In this document: positions 24,157 to 34,643 of the stretch, in pieces
Layout of the letters: every line of letters begins with the position of its first letter
Position numbering within the stretch: the stretch's first letter is position 1
Origin: Allium sativum
Taxonomy: Eukaryota; Streptophyta; Magnoliopsida; Asparagales; Amaryllidaceae
Direction of reading: 5' to 3'
Length of the DNA stretch: 64,000 bases
Assembly: GCA_030737875.1 (NCBI GenBank)
Contig: CM060915.1
Span: 572,120,577 to 572,184,576 of the forward strand
Made by a program: the position numbers and the translations under genes
Notes under the pieces: model-generated
What the model was told of the DNA's origin: nothing
Database searches by the model: none
The model's input: the letters and a program-made list of their open reading frames with translations, nothing else

Positions 24157-24575
24157 GGGGTAGTAACTAGTTTCGGCCATTAGATTAACCCTAGAATCAA
24201 TCTGGACCATCAAAACACGCCTCAGGCTTCAAAAATGGGTTCTGGGTCAAAACAGGCCAACCAGATCGACCTGTAAGGGGGGAGGTCGACCATATGGTCG
24301 ACCTGGGGGGGATAGGTCGACCCTAAGGTTGACCTGGCCCCCAGGTCGACCCTCAGGTCGACCTGCCTGGTCCAGTGCTGCCTGAAATTTGCTGAATCTT
24401 CTACAGGCCATAACTTCTTCATCCGGACTCCGATTTTCGAAAACTAGGACTCTATTTCATGCAGAATTCCAAGACGAACACAATGGCACAACCCATTTCC
24501 GTTGATTCTTATTTTAAAAATTAATTCTGCCTTGATTTATGGTTTTAACACGTTATTAAAATACGGGTTGTTACA

Positions 24576-25916
24576 CGTAGAGCTATGGGTTTGCATCATC
24601 AATAAGGTATATGCAGAAGTCTATCTCCTGTTTCGTAGGTAAGCCCTTCACCCCTTCAAATATATCTGAGTATTCACGGACTACTCTAACACACTGCCAG
24701 TTTTCAACAGAAGCATCAAGAGATTCTAGGTAGCTAAGCATAACAGAATATATGGGATTACAAGAGATTTCGAGAGTGTTTCCAAGGCGAGTCATAAGTC
24801 TTACCACTCTCTTTTCACAATCGAGGGTGGCACCATTACTGGATAACCAATCCATTCCTAGAATCAACCCATAGCCCGTGAAGCCAAGAACGAAGGCGTT
24901 GCATTCAAACTCAACGCTCAAGATAGATACTCTCAAATCCCGGCAAATCATTGAAAGATGAGCCGAACCACCAATAGGATTTGAGACTACTATGGGATTC
25001 GTAACTAAACTAGTATTTAGGTGCAGTGTTTCAACTAATGAAGCAGACACAAATGAGTGTGAAGCGCCGGAATCGAACAAAGTATGAACAGGATGATCAA
25101 ACAGGAAAACAAACCTTTCAACAAAAATATTTCTACCCCACTCCTGTCCTGGTTCCATGAGAGCGTGAACCTGCCCTCTTGCCTGCCCTGGTGCCATGAG
25201 AGCCTGAACCTGCCCTCCAGAAGTAGACCCTGCCCTTGTCCTTGTCTTCTCGGGCAGTCTTTGATTAGATGTCCTGCCTCACCGCAGTTGAAGCAGCCGA
25301 TCTTCTTCTTCTTCTTCCTACAGTACTTGCTCAGATGGCATGGTGTTCCACAATTAAAGCATCTTTTCTTTCCCTTGCTATTGTTGCCTTTACCACCTTT
25401 CTTAGGTTGCTGTTGTGACTTCTTTTGATCCCCTTTTTTTTTCTGGTGCCTTATTAGCATTAGCGCCTTTCTCCTCTTCATGTATAAGCGCCATGTCAAC
25501 CAGTTTCTCAAAGGTAGCTCCCATCGGAATGTGGGTCATAGCTAACCCATGTAGCGGCTCATTCAAACTTTTAACGAATCTCAGGGCCTTCTTTTCAGGT
25601 GTGTTCACCAAGTCTAAGCCAAACCTTGCCAACTGATTGAACTTGTTGACGTACTCCTTTACTGGTAAATTCCCCTGCTTCAATGCCAAGAACCTTTCCA
25701 TATATAAATTCTCTTCTGCTCGTGAGAGAAATTTCATCTCGAACCTATGTCTGAAATCCATCCACGTCTCTACTAGACGCTCTCCATTCGTAACCTCCCA
25801 CCAAAACGAGGCTTCGTCCTTTATTAACCAAGCAGCCAATTGGACCTTCCTTCCATCTTCTACCTCGAAGATACCAAACAAGTCTTCTATCTCCTTAAGC
25901 CAATTTCGAGCTTCAG
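24576..25916 (-). pseudogene. Element C: protease and gag, two frameshifts
   Basis: It continues the coding sequence broken at 266. The minus strand reads protease with FDSGASHSF and the following region (24583-25197), then two CCHC zinc knuckles (about 25260-25360), then gag (to 25916). Against element A there is one extra T in a T-run near 25434-25442 and two extra bases near 25235-25255, and each changes frame. Gag is cut at 25916 by element D and resumes at 39941. Order and spacing match A throughout, so it is a decayed full gag-pol. Confidence 0.9.
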
Positions 25917-27143
25917 TGTAACACCCCACGTCCATTAATGTCACTCACAAAAGGAATGCATTAACTTCCATGGAGGTCATAAGTGAATATAGAACAGAAA
26001 AATTACAACAAGACAGATAATAAATAGTACTTGGAAATCTAAAACTTCATTTTATTGTAGCGGAAATTAAACATGTTTGTTACATCATCAAACCAAGTAC
26101 AATATTCATCTTCATAAAAACAAAATACATAATCCCATTACATAAATAGCCATTAAAACGATAACAAGCTGGACTTTACTTCAACGGTCCAAGCTTTCCA
26201 AAGAGAGATGAAGCAATTCAATCAAACTCCACTAGAGTTGGGCCCAACCTGAGGACCTGGAGGGGGAAAAAGGATAGAAATAGAGGGGGTCAGACATAAA
26301 GTCTGGCGAGTATGATAATTCTAACAATACTATTATCAAAATAACTAGACTAACGCATAAGCTGGAAGACAAGTAAATGTCTATGAACTATTAGGTATGA
26401 AATGAGCAGATAATGATAACGTGAAAGATAACGTCAAAGGCACACCTAATTACTAACGAATGATTACTACACTGCACCGCACATTACTACACTGCACCGC
26501 ACCAGTCACCCTATTGTTTGATCCCACTTTCTTCACACGGAAACTTTATAAATAGCCTTACGTACCCCTAGCTGACTACATAGGTGCCGTCTGCTCCTAT
26601 CTCCACTAGGTGTACCCCACTACCCACTTTCGATCGGCTCCCTACTCGTAGATACCCGTGCTGGCCCCACAGTGGGGTGTATCACTCCCCTAAAGTGGCA
26701 ACCCGATACAACTTGAGAATGCACGGCTTATACCTACACGATGCAACAACGTCTTATCTACCAGCCCGGGTCCACACACGCATATGAAACCCGTTGGACT
26801 TGCGTTGCCACCGCTCCTCGTTTTGGCCTCTTATAGTCAAACCCAGCATGCGTGTCCCGTCCTCGACTTGGGTCGAGCCCACAAAGATACGTTTGGGATA
26901 CTGGTCGAAATGGGCCTCCACAAGCTACCCACCTAGGCTTGTCACTAGTATATCCCACTTAACCCTCTTAGCCATGTTCATTTACATGTGTGTTTGGTTA
27001 AGTCTTACTAATCGTATTTCACATGCCACTAAGGGCACCCCCTAGATTCCTCGTGCCACCTAAGGCACCTACTTACCCCCCATGTCCCACTTTACATGTT
27101 TATCTGGTTAAGTATTTCTTAATTCATTCAGGCCATAACCTCA

Positions 27144-27364
27144 TAAAGACCTCTCACATTAGACTGGCATTTATGGCAGCTGGATTTGCCGGGCGGGTTC
27201 GGGAAGTCTTACACCATAAAAGAGTCTAACCTCGTGTCTTTACAACTGTTATGCTTTAGTTTAGGCCTAGGACCTCTCACATTGGGCTGACATTTGTGAC
27301 CACTGGATTTGCCGGGCGGGTCCGGGCAGGTTTACGTCACAAATGAGTCCAACCTCGTGTCCTA
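27144..27364. repeat. Duplicated conserved LTR hairpin, element D 3' LTR
   Basis: Copy 1: TAAAGAC/GTCTTTA, TTAGACT/AGTCTAA, TTTATGG/CCATAAA. Copy 2: TAGGAC/GTCCTA, TTGGGCT/AGTCCAA with one G-T, CATTTGTGAC/GTCACAAATG. Copy 2 has the longest inner stem of this LTR, ten exact pairs. Confidence 0.85.
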
Positions 27365-28408
27365 AACATTGATTAACACTTAAAATCTTTTACCCCAGTT
27401 TTAATAATTCCCTGTTCAAATTATTAATTAAGTCAACTTTTAATGATGTCCATAATTGACTCAATTATGGCCATCCACTTATGGCATGCAAAATCATATC
27501 AATTTCACCCCAACTTTTTAATATTAAATCCTTAATATTACCCCTACCCCACGTTTATACGTTCGCTTATTCAACGCATAATATAGGCTAGACTTGAATA
27601 GTCTAACACATAGCACAAAGATAAATTATCACAACATACAGACAATTAAAATAAATCTAATCATAATAGGGGTGAAACGTGCATAAACTACACATGTTAA
27701 GGATCAAAAGGTGTCAACTTGTTAAATGTCTCAATTTACATGATATGATCATAGCCCAAATCTGTACATAAACTTGCATATGGGGTTTTTAGGCAACATA
27801 CTGATGGTGTGAACTAGCATAGGATATCACATATATCATAGCATAATTCTAGATGTCATAATAGATGTCATGGCATATTTTCATAGCTTTTCTAATCAAT
27901 CTAACTTGCATATGTGACTTGTAATATAAATCAACATAACCCAAACATGATGATTTAATTAATATGAACTAGCTAGCATAGATGGTAACATCATGGCCTT
28001 TTTAACATGTATGATTTATCACAACTTAGCATAGAAACTTTCAACATACATAACATCAACATAGCATGATTTACAACATGTAAGATATCATCATCACATA
28101 ACATTGGATTTACAACATACATGATAATAAAAGGGGTTTACAACAACATATATGATAATTCACATCATCTACTCATAATCCATTCATAACTCAATCTAAT
28201 TAAAATAATAATAATCTTGTTAAGATCATCATACTCACAATTTAGAGAAGAAAAGAGAGAGTTTTGCTTTGCTTTAGGGTTGAGAGAATTAGAATTGAAT
28301 TAACTTTTCTTCTTTCTTATTTGGCGGCGGCTCCATTGATTTCCATGGCGACGGTATGACGGTAACTATTCTATTTTTCTTATGAATTAGGGTGAGAGAC
28401 TACCTAGG

Positions 28409-28416
28409 TATTTATA
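28409..28416 (-). promoter_or_regulatory. LTR TATA box (element D 3' LTR)
   Basis: TATAAATA on the minus strand, about 130 to 250 bases downstream of a cluster of GTCGAC palindromes. The 5' LTR copy is at 39425-39432. Confidence 0.7.
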
Positions 28417-28543
28417 GAGTTAGGATTTATTTTAGACCGTCAGATTATCTCAGAATTAATCCTAGCCAACCAGATTAGGTCAGAAACCCTAATGGGTCAT
28501 TAGCCCATTAAAAACAGGTCAGCCAGAAACCCTAGCCGCCAGA

Positions 28544-28660
28544 CCAGGTCGACACCCAGGTCGACTGCGCAGTCGACCTGATCCCTGGGGTGTCGACTGC
28601 CCAGTCGACTCCCCCTGGGGTGTCGACTGCCCAGTCGACTCCCCAGTCGACCTGGGGCGC
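28544..28660. promoter_or_regulatory. Cluster of GTCGAC palindromes in LTR U3
   Basis: GTCGAC occurs repeatedly within CAGGTCGAC, CAGTCGAC and TGTCGACTG contexts. Matching clusters are at about 39565-39665 (D 5' LTR), 3475-3575 and 24255-24365 (B) and 43270-43330 (C, degenerate). All lie upstream of the TATA box on the coding strand. A protein-binding role is inferred. Confidence 0.5.
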
Positions 28661-28922
28661 TGGGCGGGAAATTTCCCGCCTAGCCTGTTTGACTTCGAAT
28701 TTTGAATTTTAAATTTCCTGCTAGCTGTTTTAAGTTTTCAGAAACTTCCGATGGCCATAACTTCTTCATACGAAGTCCAAATCACACAAACTCGGACTCT
28801 ATTTCAACTAGAATTCCGAGACAAACACAATGGCGCAACCCGTTTCCCATAATTCTCACGTCTGAGATTAGTTATTCTTTAATTTGTGAATATTAATATT
28901 ATTTGAATTACGGGGTGTTACA

Positions 28923-29502
28923 TTCTCCCCTCCTTAAAGGATTTCGTCCCCGGAATCTTCAAGTTAAGAAGAATGTATATCTTAACATCCAAACAACCAT
29001 CTACTCGACCATCAAACACAGGCATCCATTGTCCTTATAGACTTCTAATGCTTTTATGTTTAAATGCAGAGTGTGTGTATATGTTCCTTGTCTAATGCAA
29101 AATCAGGCGGTCCACTGATTCAGTTGACCTCCTTAATGCAAACCATTATAGTGCCATGCGTCCATTATGTATGCAAAAGAACCCTATCGATACATATTAT
29201 TTCTACATGCGTGCCCAACCATTCACCAAAATGCGGTATCCATATGATAGCACAACCATTATATATCCATTTTACTATATACAACCATTTATATGCAATA
29301 TGCAGTATGAAGTGACTGAGCCGATCTAGTGCCTAATAGTGTGTGTATATGCGTCCACGAGCAACCACTAGCAAACACTTGCATCAACTTTGCACCCACC
29401 ATACATAACATGTCTCAAACACATGTTTCAACCATAGGATTATCTTAACTAAAGGTCAAAGATACTAGCGAGAGGATATACTAAAGATAAGATAAGTACA
29501 AG
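28923..29502 (-). other. Element D polypurine tract and 3' untranslated region
   Basis: It opens with the purine run (minus strand) at 28923-28935 and a hairpin (28940-28957) with one changed base against A. It then shows the blocks shared with A, including the GAGCCGATCTAGTGCCTAAT segment near 29318. No gene is seen. Confidence 0.75.
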
Positions 29503-32500
29503 CTAAACGATAAAGGAGAAGTTAAAGGACATGCCCTCAAAAAGAAAAGGGTATCGTGAACGCATCTTCTCTTCCGTCTCCCAAGTAGCGTTGCTCTCAT
29601 TATCTCCCCATTGCACTTTGACTAGTCTGACCTCTCGATTCCTCAACTTCTTGATCTCCGACCCAAGAGTGCGCGTAGGAGCTCGTCGAATCGTCGCATC
29701 ACGCTCTATCTCGACCTCTCTAAGCAAGCTCGGCTCTACCACTTCCACGGTCTTGTGCAAGCACTTCCTCAAATGTGACACATGGAATACGTCATGTACA
29801 CCACTAAGTCTCTCCGGCAACTCCACTCTATACGCCATCCATCCAATCCTCTCCTTAATAGGAAACGGCCCTACAAACCTTGGTGCTAATTTTCCAACGG
29901 ACCCAAAGCGAACAACGTTTCGTAATGGAGACACTTTGACAAAGACCATGTCCCCAACTTCAAACTCGAGATCTGTCCTCCTCTTATCCGCATAAGATTT
30001 CTGTCTATCTTGCGCTGCTTTCATCCTCCTTCGAATCAAGTCGATCTTCTCCGAAGTCTCCCAAATCATATCGGGCCCAAGTAAGATCTTATCCGTAGAT
30101 TCCCACCAACATGTAGGTGAACGACAAGGTCGTCCATAAAGAGCTTCGAATGGTGCCATACCAATGCTGGACTGAAAGCTGTTATTATATGCGAACTCCA
30201 CCAATGGAAGATGCTCTTCCCATGTACCCCCAAAGTCTAGGATACATAGCCTCAACAGATCCTCTAGAATGCGATTCACCCTCTCGGTCTGGCCGTCCTT
30301 CTGAGGATGATATGCGGTGCTCAAACATAACTGAGTCCCTACCGCCTCTTGTAAGCTTCTCCAAAATTCGCTAGTGAAAATAGGATCGCGGTCGCTCACT
30401 ATGCTAGAAGAAACACTGTGCAAACGAACTATTTCTCGAACATATACAGAAGCTAACCAGGGAGCAGTCCTCTTACTCTTCACGAGAATGAAATGGGCGC
30501 TCTTAGTAAGTCTATCTACTATAACCCAAATCCCCGTATTACCCTTCCTTGATCTTGGTAATCCATCCACAAAACCCATCGAGACACTCTCCCACTTCCA
30601 TAGTGGAACCTCCAATGGGTGAAGCAACCCACCGGGTTTCTTTTGCTCCGCTTTTACTTGTTGGCATACAAAGCATCTAGCGACATACTCGGCCACGTCT
30701 TTCTTCATGCCGGCCCAAAAGTAAACTCTCTTCATGTCTTTGTACATCTTGTCCCCGCCGGGATGAATGGTCATCTTCGAATGATGTGCTTCGTCAAGAA
30801 TAGTCTTCCTTAGGTCATCGTCTTTTGGTACACAAAGTCTACCGTCCCTACGTAACCAACCCTTATCATCTAGGGTATACCTACGGAGATGGCTTGATGA
30901 CTCCCCTCCTTTGAGTTTTTCTACTAACTCGACTAACTGTGGGTCGTCTCGCTGTGCCTCGCCAATCCATCCCAAAAGCGTAGGTCTGACCTCCAAGGAT
31001 GCTAGCAAACCAGGTACGAAGTCAACGGAAGGTCTAAAGTCAAACATCGAAATGAATTCTAAACTTCGCCGCTCAACAAACAAAGGACTTAAGGATAATC
31101 TTTTTCTACTTAAGGCATCTGCCACCACATTACCCTTGCCAGGGGTATATGCTATCTCAAAGTCGTAGGACGCTAAGAACTCCATCCACCTTTGCTGCCT
31201 TAAGTTCAAGTCCTTCTGAGAGAATAAGTATTTTAAAGATTTGTGGTCAGTGAATAGTTCGAATTTCTCGCCAAGAAGATAATGACGCCAAGACTTAAGT
31301 GCGAAAATGATAGCGGCCAACTCTAGGTCATGCGTGGGGTAATTCTTTTCATGCGCTCTCAACTGCCTTCCACCATAGGCTATTACCCTACCCTCTTGCA
31401 TTAAGACTGCGCCTACTCCTGTCCCACAAGCGTTAGTATAAACAGTAAACGGCTTACTCCCGTCTGGCAATACTAGGACTGGGGCTGAAGTCAAAGCTCT
31501 CTTCAAACGTTGGAACGCATCATCACAATCTACGTCCCATGTGAAAACTAAGTTCTTCGTCAAGCGTGTCAATGGAGCTGATATCTTTGCGAAGTCTTTG
31601 ATAAACTTCCTATAGTAGCCAGCCAACCCCAAGAAACTTCTTACTTCAGTAGCATTTTTAGGGACCTTCCAATCTTGGATGGCCACCACCTTCGCCGGAT
31701 CTACAGCTATCCCTTCTTTGGAAACCACGTGTCCTAAGAACCGTACTTCCTTCCTCCAAAAGTGACACTTCGAAAATTAAGCTTTAAGCTTATGCGCTCG
31801 AAGAGTCTCCAACACTTCCCTAAGATGTAGGGCATGCTCTTCTTCATCCTTAGAAAAGATCAAGATGTCATCTACAAAGACTACCACGAATTTGTTAAGG
31901 TACTCCCTAAACACCCTACTCATCAAATCAACAAAATATGCCGGGGCGTTTGTCAAACCGAAGGGCATCACTAGCCATTCATAGAAACCGTCCGAAGTCC
32001 TAAAGGCAGTCTTGTCAATGCTATCCTCAGCCACTCTCAACTGATGGAAACCAGTGGCTAAGTCTAACTGCGAAAACATTGAGGCGCCAACTAACTGATC
32101 GAAGAGATCGTCAATCCTCGGCAGTGGGTGTCTGTTTTTCTTAGTAAGCTTATTAAGTTCTCTATAATCCACACAAAGCTAAGGGACCCATCCGCCTTCG
32201 TGGCAAATACTACTGGAGCACCCCACTCCGATATACTTCGTCTTATGAACCCCTTCTCAAGCAACTCCTTCACTTGCTTATCGAGTTCCCTCCTTTCACG
32301 TGGAGCCATGTGGCGTACTGGCAAAGATACTGGTTTCGCATTATCCATAAGATATATTCGAAAATCTATCTCCCGCTTCGGAGGCAAGCCCTTCACCTCC
32401 TCAAACACATCCGAATATTCTCGGACCACTCTAACAGATCGTAGATTTTCCTCAGACGCGTCAAGCGATTCTAGATAACTTAGCATAACCGAATTTATGG

Positions 32501-33871
32501 GATTACAAAAGATTTCGAGAGTGTTGCCAAGGCGAGTCACGAGCCTAAGTACTCTCCTTTCACAATCAAGAACGACCCCATTTCTGGATAACCAATCCAT
32601 TCCTAAAATTAGCCCATAGCCCGTGAAGCCCAACACATAAGCATCACATCTAAATTCAACGCTAAGTATGGAAATTTTAAAATCCAAACACATCATAGAC
32701 AAATAAGCTGAGCCCCCAATTGGATTCGAAACAACTAAGGGATCCTCTACTAAACTGGTGTTTAAGTGCAGTGATTCAACTAATGATGTAGAGATAAACG
32801 AATGCGATGCGCCCGAATCGAATAAGGTACGGACAGGATGATCTAACAGAAAAACTAAGCTTTCAACAGAAATGGTTCTACCTCGTTCTTGCAGCGGTGG
32901 GACAGCGAGAGCCTGAACTTGTCCCCTAGCCTGCCCTGGTGCCATAAGATTCTGCACCTGTCCTCCCGAGGTAGCTCCTGCCCTCTGCCCCTTCTTTGGG
33001 CAGTCCTTCACTAAATGTCCCGCATCGCCACAATGAAAACAGCCAGTCTTCTTTTTCTTTCGGCAATCCTTGCTGAGATGGCCTGGGGTTCCACAGTTAA
33101 AACATTTCTTCTTTCCCTTGTCGTTATTGTCTTTACCACCCTTCTTGTTTTGCTGTTGTGGTTTCTTCTGATCCCCCTTCTTCTCGGGTGCCTTTTCAGC
33201 TTTAGCGCTTTTCTCCTCATGCATGAGCGTCATTTCTACTAACTTCTCAAAGGTGGCCCCCATCGGGATGTGGGTCATGGCCAACCCTTTCAATGGTTCA
33301 TTCAAGCCATTCACGAACCTTAGAGCCTTCTTCTCCGGCGTGTTCACTAAGTCCAAGCCAAACCTTGCTCACTGATTAAATTTATTGACATATTCTTTCA
33401 CTGATGAGCTTCCTTGCTTCAATGTCAAGAACCTTTCCATATATAGATTTTTTTCCGCCCTTGAGAGAAACTTCGCCTCGAACCTACGTCTGAAATCCGC
33501 CCAAGAGTCAACAGGACGCTCCCCATTAGTGACCTCCCACCAAAACGAGGCCTCTCCCTTCATCAACCAAGCTGCTAAACGAACTCTCTTCCCTTCTTCT
33601 ACTTCAAAGATTTCTAGCAATTCTTCCACCTTCTTAAGCCAATCTCTAGCTTCCACAAACGTTTCTGACCCTTGAAAGGGTTTTCCACCCATAGCTTAAA
33701 TTCCTTGCACGTCTTTGCAAAAGTATCAACGCGAGGAGGAGGAGGAGGAGGAACGGGTGCAACTGGTGGTGGAGGAACATTAGCTGGACCCGCAGCGGCC
33801 CTAGCCTCTAACAACCTCCTATACCATCCTGGTATCGCTACACCGTCGGGTAGATTAAGATCTTCGGCCAT
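29503..33871 (-). pseudogene. Element D gag-pol, broken at four points
   Basis: Reads on the minus strand from MAEDL at 33871 to a stop at 29503, collinear with element A. Gag has two CCHC knuckles (about 33000-33110). Protease [11 protein letters not shown] with FVDD, RNase H, integrase with intact SDRD and DGQTERVNR motifs, and a chromodomain follow. Lesions against A are a one-base loss near 33694, a stop at 33369-33371 (Leu to stop in gag), a one-base loss near 32180 beside the VDYRELNK motif, and a stop at 31777-31779 (Lys to stop in RT). RNase H also has YTNACG where A has YTDACG, losing the first catalytic Asp. The element could move only with help. Confidence 0.92.
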
Positions 33872-34057
33872 GCTGAAACGAAAAAGGAAAGATTCAAAAT
33901 GGAGAATTCGAAAGATAAAGATATATGGCTATTTGGGGATTATGTTTTTCTTAAAAACTTTTCTCTTTAAATTTCTCATTAAAACATGTTTTTGAAAACA
34001 CTTCTTCCAAAAATAACTATTTTTCTAAAGTATTTTTATCTGTTCTGGTAACCTTAA

Positions 34058-34069
34058 GCTCTGATACCA
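34058..34069 (-). other. Primer binding site, element D
   Basis: TGGTATCAGAGC on the minus strand, two bases from the 5' LTR start at 34072. Confidence 0.92.
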
Positions 34070-34071
34070 CG

Positions 34072-34643
34072 TGTAACACCCCACGTCCATTAATGTCACT
34101 CACAAAGGGAATGCATTAACTTCCATGGAGGTCATAAGTGAATATAGAATAGAAAAATTACAACAAGACAGATAATAAATAGTACTTGGAAATCTAAAAC
34201 TTCATTTTATTGCAGCGGAAATTAAACATGTTTGTTACATCATAAAACCAAGTACAATATCCATCTTCATAAAAACAAAATACATAATCCCATTACATAA
34301 ATAGCCATTAAAACGATAACAAGCTGGACTTTACTTCAACGATCCAAGCTTTCCAAAGAGAGATGAAGCAATTCAATCAAACTCCACTAGAGCTGGGCCC
34401 AACCTGAGGGCCTGGAGGGGGAAAAAGGATAGAAATAGAAGGGGTCAGACATAAAGTCTGGCGAGTATGATAATTCTAACAATACTATTATCAAAATAAC
34501 TAGACTAAGGCATAAGCTGGAAGACAAGTAAATGTCTATGAACTATTAGGTATGGAATGAGCAGATAATGATAACGTGAAAGATAACATCAAAGGCACAC
34601 CTAATTACTAACGAATCATTACTACACTGCACCGCACATTACT
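34072..34643 (-). repeat. Element D 5' LTR, part 1
   Basis: Matches 25917-26488. It is cut at 34643 by element E, with TTACT at 34639-34643 repeated after E. Confidence 0.94.

Larger units (their letters stand above)
267..24575 (-). mobile_element. Element B: internally deleted Tekay-like gypsy element, itself interrupted twice
   Basis: Left LTR 267-3775 and right LTR 4913-24575 are homologous over their length; the right one is split by solo LTR S and by element A. A polypurine tract follows the left LTR and an initiator-Met primer site precedes the right one, so the element reads on the minus strand. Subtracting the two insertions and their duplicated target bases leaves a right LTR of about 3.6 kb against 3.5 kb on the left. 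It lies inside element C coding sequence. The flanks read GGTAG on the left and CGTAG on the right, a target duplication with one later change. Confidence 0.9.
21509..24575 (-). repeat. Element B 5' LTR, part 3
   Basis: It resumes the B LTR after element A and ends GGGTTGTTACA. It holds a TGTATCA-loop-type hairpin (21741-21769, loop TTTATCAAG), three 62-base GGTTAAGT repeats (about 22020-22235; the other LTR has two), the duplicated hairpin, the minisatellite (about 23478-23757), a TATA box (24149-24156) and GTCGACC repeats (about 24255-24365). Confidence 0.92.
25917..28922 (-). repeat. Element D 3' LTR
   Basis: TGTAACACCCC to GGGGTGTTACA. It contains a TGTATCACT-loop hairpin (26667-26698), ACTTAACC/GGTTAAGT stem-loops (about 26955-27115), the duplicated hairpin (27144-27364), a TATA box (28409-28416) and clustered GTCGAC palindromes (about 28544-28660). 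At 26484-26488 it keeps the uninterrupted TTACT site into which E inserted in the other LTR. Confidence 0.94.
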
